Assembly (NCBI GenBank): GCA_017538685.1
Contig: JAFYIK010000063.1
Coordinates: 1-6,688 of the forward strand
Source: Bacteroidales bacterium
Lineage (GTDB): Bacteria; Bacteroidota; Bacteroidia; Bacteroidales; UBA932
Reading direction: 5' to 3'
DNA length: 6,688 bases
Shown piece by piece: positions 6,116 through 6,688 of the stretch. Within the stretch, counting starts at the first letter, position 1, and the number at the start of each line of letters is the position of its first letter. Below the pieces are notes generated by a model, which was not told the DNA's origin, ran no database searches, and was given only the letters and a program-made list of their open reading frames with translations. A program made the position numbers and the translations under genes.

Positions 6116-6444
6116 CGCTTCTGTGCGTCTTTGGAAATTTGCAGGACTGTCTTCTGGAAACGGAGGTAATCCTCGCAATCGACGGTTTCCTTCCGGTGTT
6201 GTTCTTCCGGGTTCGAATGTGTATGTGCGCCGGCAGTTTTGTCCAAGACTTCAGCGCTCTTTTTGAAAACCGCCGCTCCGCGCTCAAGGATGCGCTGTTC
6301 GCGCTCCGGGTCCTCCGCCGGCAGTCCCTGGGCGCGCTTCACTTCCGCCGCCTCTCGCGCCAGCTCCAGCCTCTGCGCGAACAGCTCCGCCATCCGCTCA
6401 TCGACCTCGTCGATCTTCGCCCGTATTTCTTCTAAATCGTGCAT
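6112..6444 (-). CDS. aroQ: Chorismate mutase, AroQ class
   Basis: It converts chorismate to prephenate, the branch to phenylalanine and tyrosine (EC 5.4.99.5). This 110-aa, all-helical protein aligns with the E. coli mutase domain at a constant offset of 3: Arg8 (for Arg11), Arg25 (Arg28), Lys36 (Lys39), Asp45 (Asp48), Arg48 (Arg51) and Glu49 (Glu52). The end, YLRFQKTVLQISKDAQ, carries Gln108 as the likely match of catalytic Gln88. So all key residues appear present. Oddly, about 20 polar, His-containing residues (roughly 70-90, TAGAHTHSNPEEQHRKET) sit between the second and third helices, where family members usually have a short turn; this explains a length above the usual 85-95. Its stop overlaps the DAHP synthase start by 4 nt (ATGA), so the two are coupled. 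The name aroQ refers to the mutase class, not to type II dehydroquinase. Confidence 0.9.
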   Translation of the reverse strand: MHDLEEIRAKIDEVDERMAELFAQRLELAREAAEVKRAQGLPAEDPEREQRILERGAAVFKKSAEVLDKTAGAHTHSNPEEQHRKETVDCEDYLRFQKTVLQISKDAQKR

Positions 6445-6462
6445 TTCCTATTGATTGTCGAA

Positions 6463-6470
6463 CAAATGTA
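6463..6470 (-). promoter_or_regulatory. -7 promoter box (TACATTTG) of the mutase / DAHP synthase / lipoprotein operon
   Basis: TACATTTG on the minus strand (6470 to 6463) fits the Bacteroidota -7 consensus TAnnTTTG exactly and lies 18 nt before the mutase ATG, leaving a leader of roughly 10-15 nt. No clear TTTG -33 box is seen upstream. The leader is too short for an attenuator or riboswitch, so control by aromatic amino acids would more likely act on the enzyme or through a repressor. TAGGAA just before the ATG is too close to be a normal ribosome binding site. Confidence 0.5.
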
Positions 6471-6540
6471 ACAATAAATCTCCATCTCACCATAATGCGC
6501 ACTTTTTGAAACGTCTTACCATCTCGTCCTCTTTTTGAGC

Positions 6541-6646
6541 CGTGAAATGTAACTCCCTAGACCATAGTTGATTGCTGATTCACCGTACTCGAAAATGAGT
6601 ACGGCGAATCTGTATCACTCTATGTCAGAGGCAGTTACATTTCACG
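6541..6646. repeat. Dispersed palindromic repeat, copy B
   Basis: This 106-bp element has perfect 14-bp terminal inverted repeats, CGTGAAATGTAACT (6541-6554) and AGTTACATTTCACG (6633-6646). It contains a central hairpin with 14-bp arms (6577-6590 and 6597-6610, one mismatch, loop GAAAAT). The layout is symmetric: 14 end, 22 spacer, 14 arm, 6 loop, 14 arm, 22 spacer, 14 end. The two spacers are themselves partly complementary (a shared CATAG at the same offset), so almost the whole element can fold on itself. It is the better-preserved relative of 1558-1664. It lies upstream of the mutase promoter box, outside any gene. Confidence 0.85.
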
Positions 6647-6688
6647 CGGATATGATTGGCGGGCTGGCCTGCGACTATCTCGCGCCGC
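6647..6688. other. Right-edge sequence, no callable gene
   Basis: The last 42 bases turn GC-rich as in coding sequence. A plus-strand ATG at 6652-6654 opens 12 codons to the edge. On the minus strand, two frames enter from the right and stop inside repeat copy B (TAA at 6635-6637, TGA at 6625-6627). Either a gene starting here or the 3' end of a minus-strand gene is possible; the fragment is too short to choose. Confidence 0.3.

Noticed and set aside
5318..6169. 283-codon plus-strand frame opposite DAHP synthase
   Set aside because: Long but antisense to a clearly conserved enzyme; His/Val/Gln-rich with no domain, as expected from complementary codon bias.
6116..6178. Longer N-terminus for DAHP synthase
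   Set aside because: The 21 extra residues lie inside the chorismate mutase coding region and resemble no family sequence; ATG at 6113-6115 gives the usual length and an ATGA coupling.
1558..6646. Integron cassette array bounded by attC sites (the 106-bp repeats)
   Set aside because: ATGTAAC/GTTACAT ends are one base off attC core consensus in copy B only. The block between the repeats holds several genes in both orientations, including core metabolism, and no integrase is seen.
6541..6646. Invertible promoter flanked by inverted repeats
   Set aside because: The interior is itself palindromic and contains no promoter-like box, so inversion would change almost nothing.

Overview
The window looks like a chromosomal segment of a Bacteroidota, most likely Bacteroidales, with GC-rich genes. 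Three lines of evidence support this: start codons lack clear Shine-Dalgarno sequences, TAnnTTTG-type -7 promoter boxes sit just upstream of several starts, and there are lipoproteins of Bacteroidales type, one with acidic residues after the lipobox cysteine. An Alistipes-like or uncultured gut relative would fit, but the sequence alone does not fix the genus.

Layout, left to right. At 1-216 (minus) lies the AT-richer 3' part of an Rpn/PD-(D/E)XK transposase-type gene, cut by the window edge and without an intact 5' part. The gene-free stretch 217-521 holds a 23-bp palindrome and three tandem palindromic units. Genes follow at 522-1556 (plus, CapA-like lipoprotein), 1698-2921 (minus, ThrE-type exporter), 2978-4351 (plus, stand-alone TrpB2), 4335-5090 (minus, DUF4595-like lipoprotein), 5084-6115 (minus, DAHP synthase) and 6112-6444 (minus, AroQ-class chorismate mutase). 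The right end (6445-6688) holds a promoter box, a 106-bp palindromic repeat and 42 bases with no callable gene.

The metabolic theme is aromatic amino acids. Chorismate mutase and DAHP synthase overlap by an ATGA junction and should be translationally coupled; they cover the first step of the shikimate pathway and the branch point towards Phe/Tyr. A secreted lipoprotein gene is attached to the same transcript by a 7-nt overlap. The facing trpB makes Trp from indole and serine, and its back-to-back neighbour is a Ser/Thr exporter family protein. The trpB and lipoprotein genes converge and overlap by 17 nt.

The most unusual signal is non-coding. Two copies of a ~106-bp imperfectly palindromic element (1558-1664 and 6541-6646) share their ends, a central CCGTACTC/GAGTACGG hairpin and exactly the same internal spacings, although the sequence between the shared blocks has diverged. 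A second palindrome family, with a 50-bp period between its first two units, lies upstream of the CapA-like gene. No defence system, CRISPR array or complete mobile element is visible.
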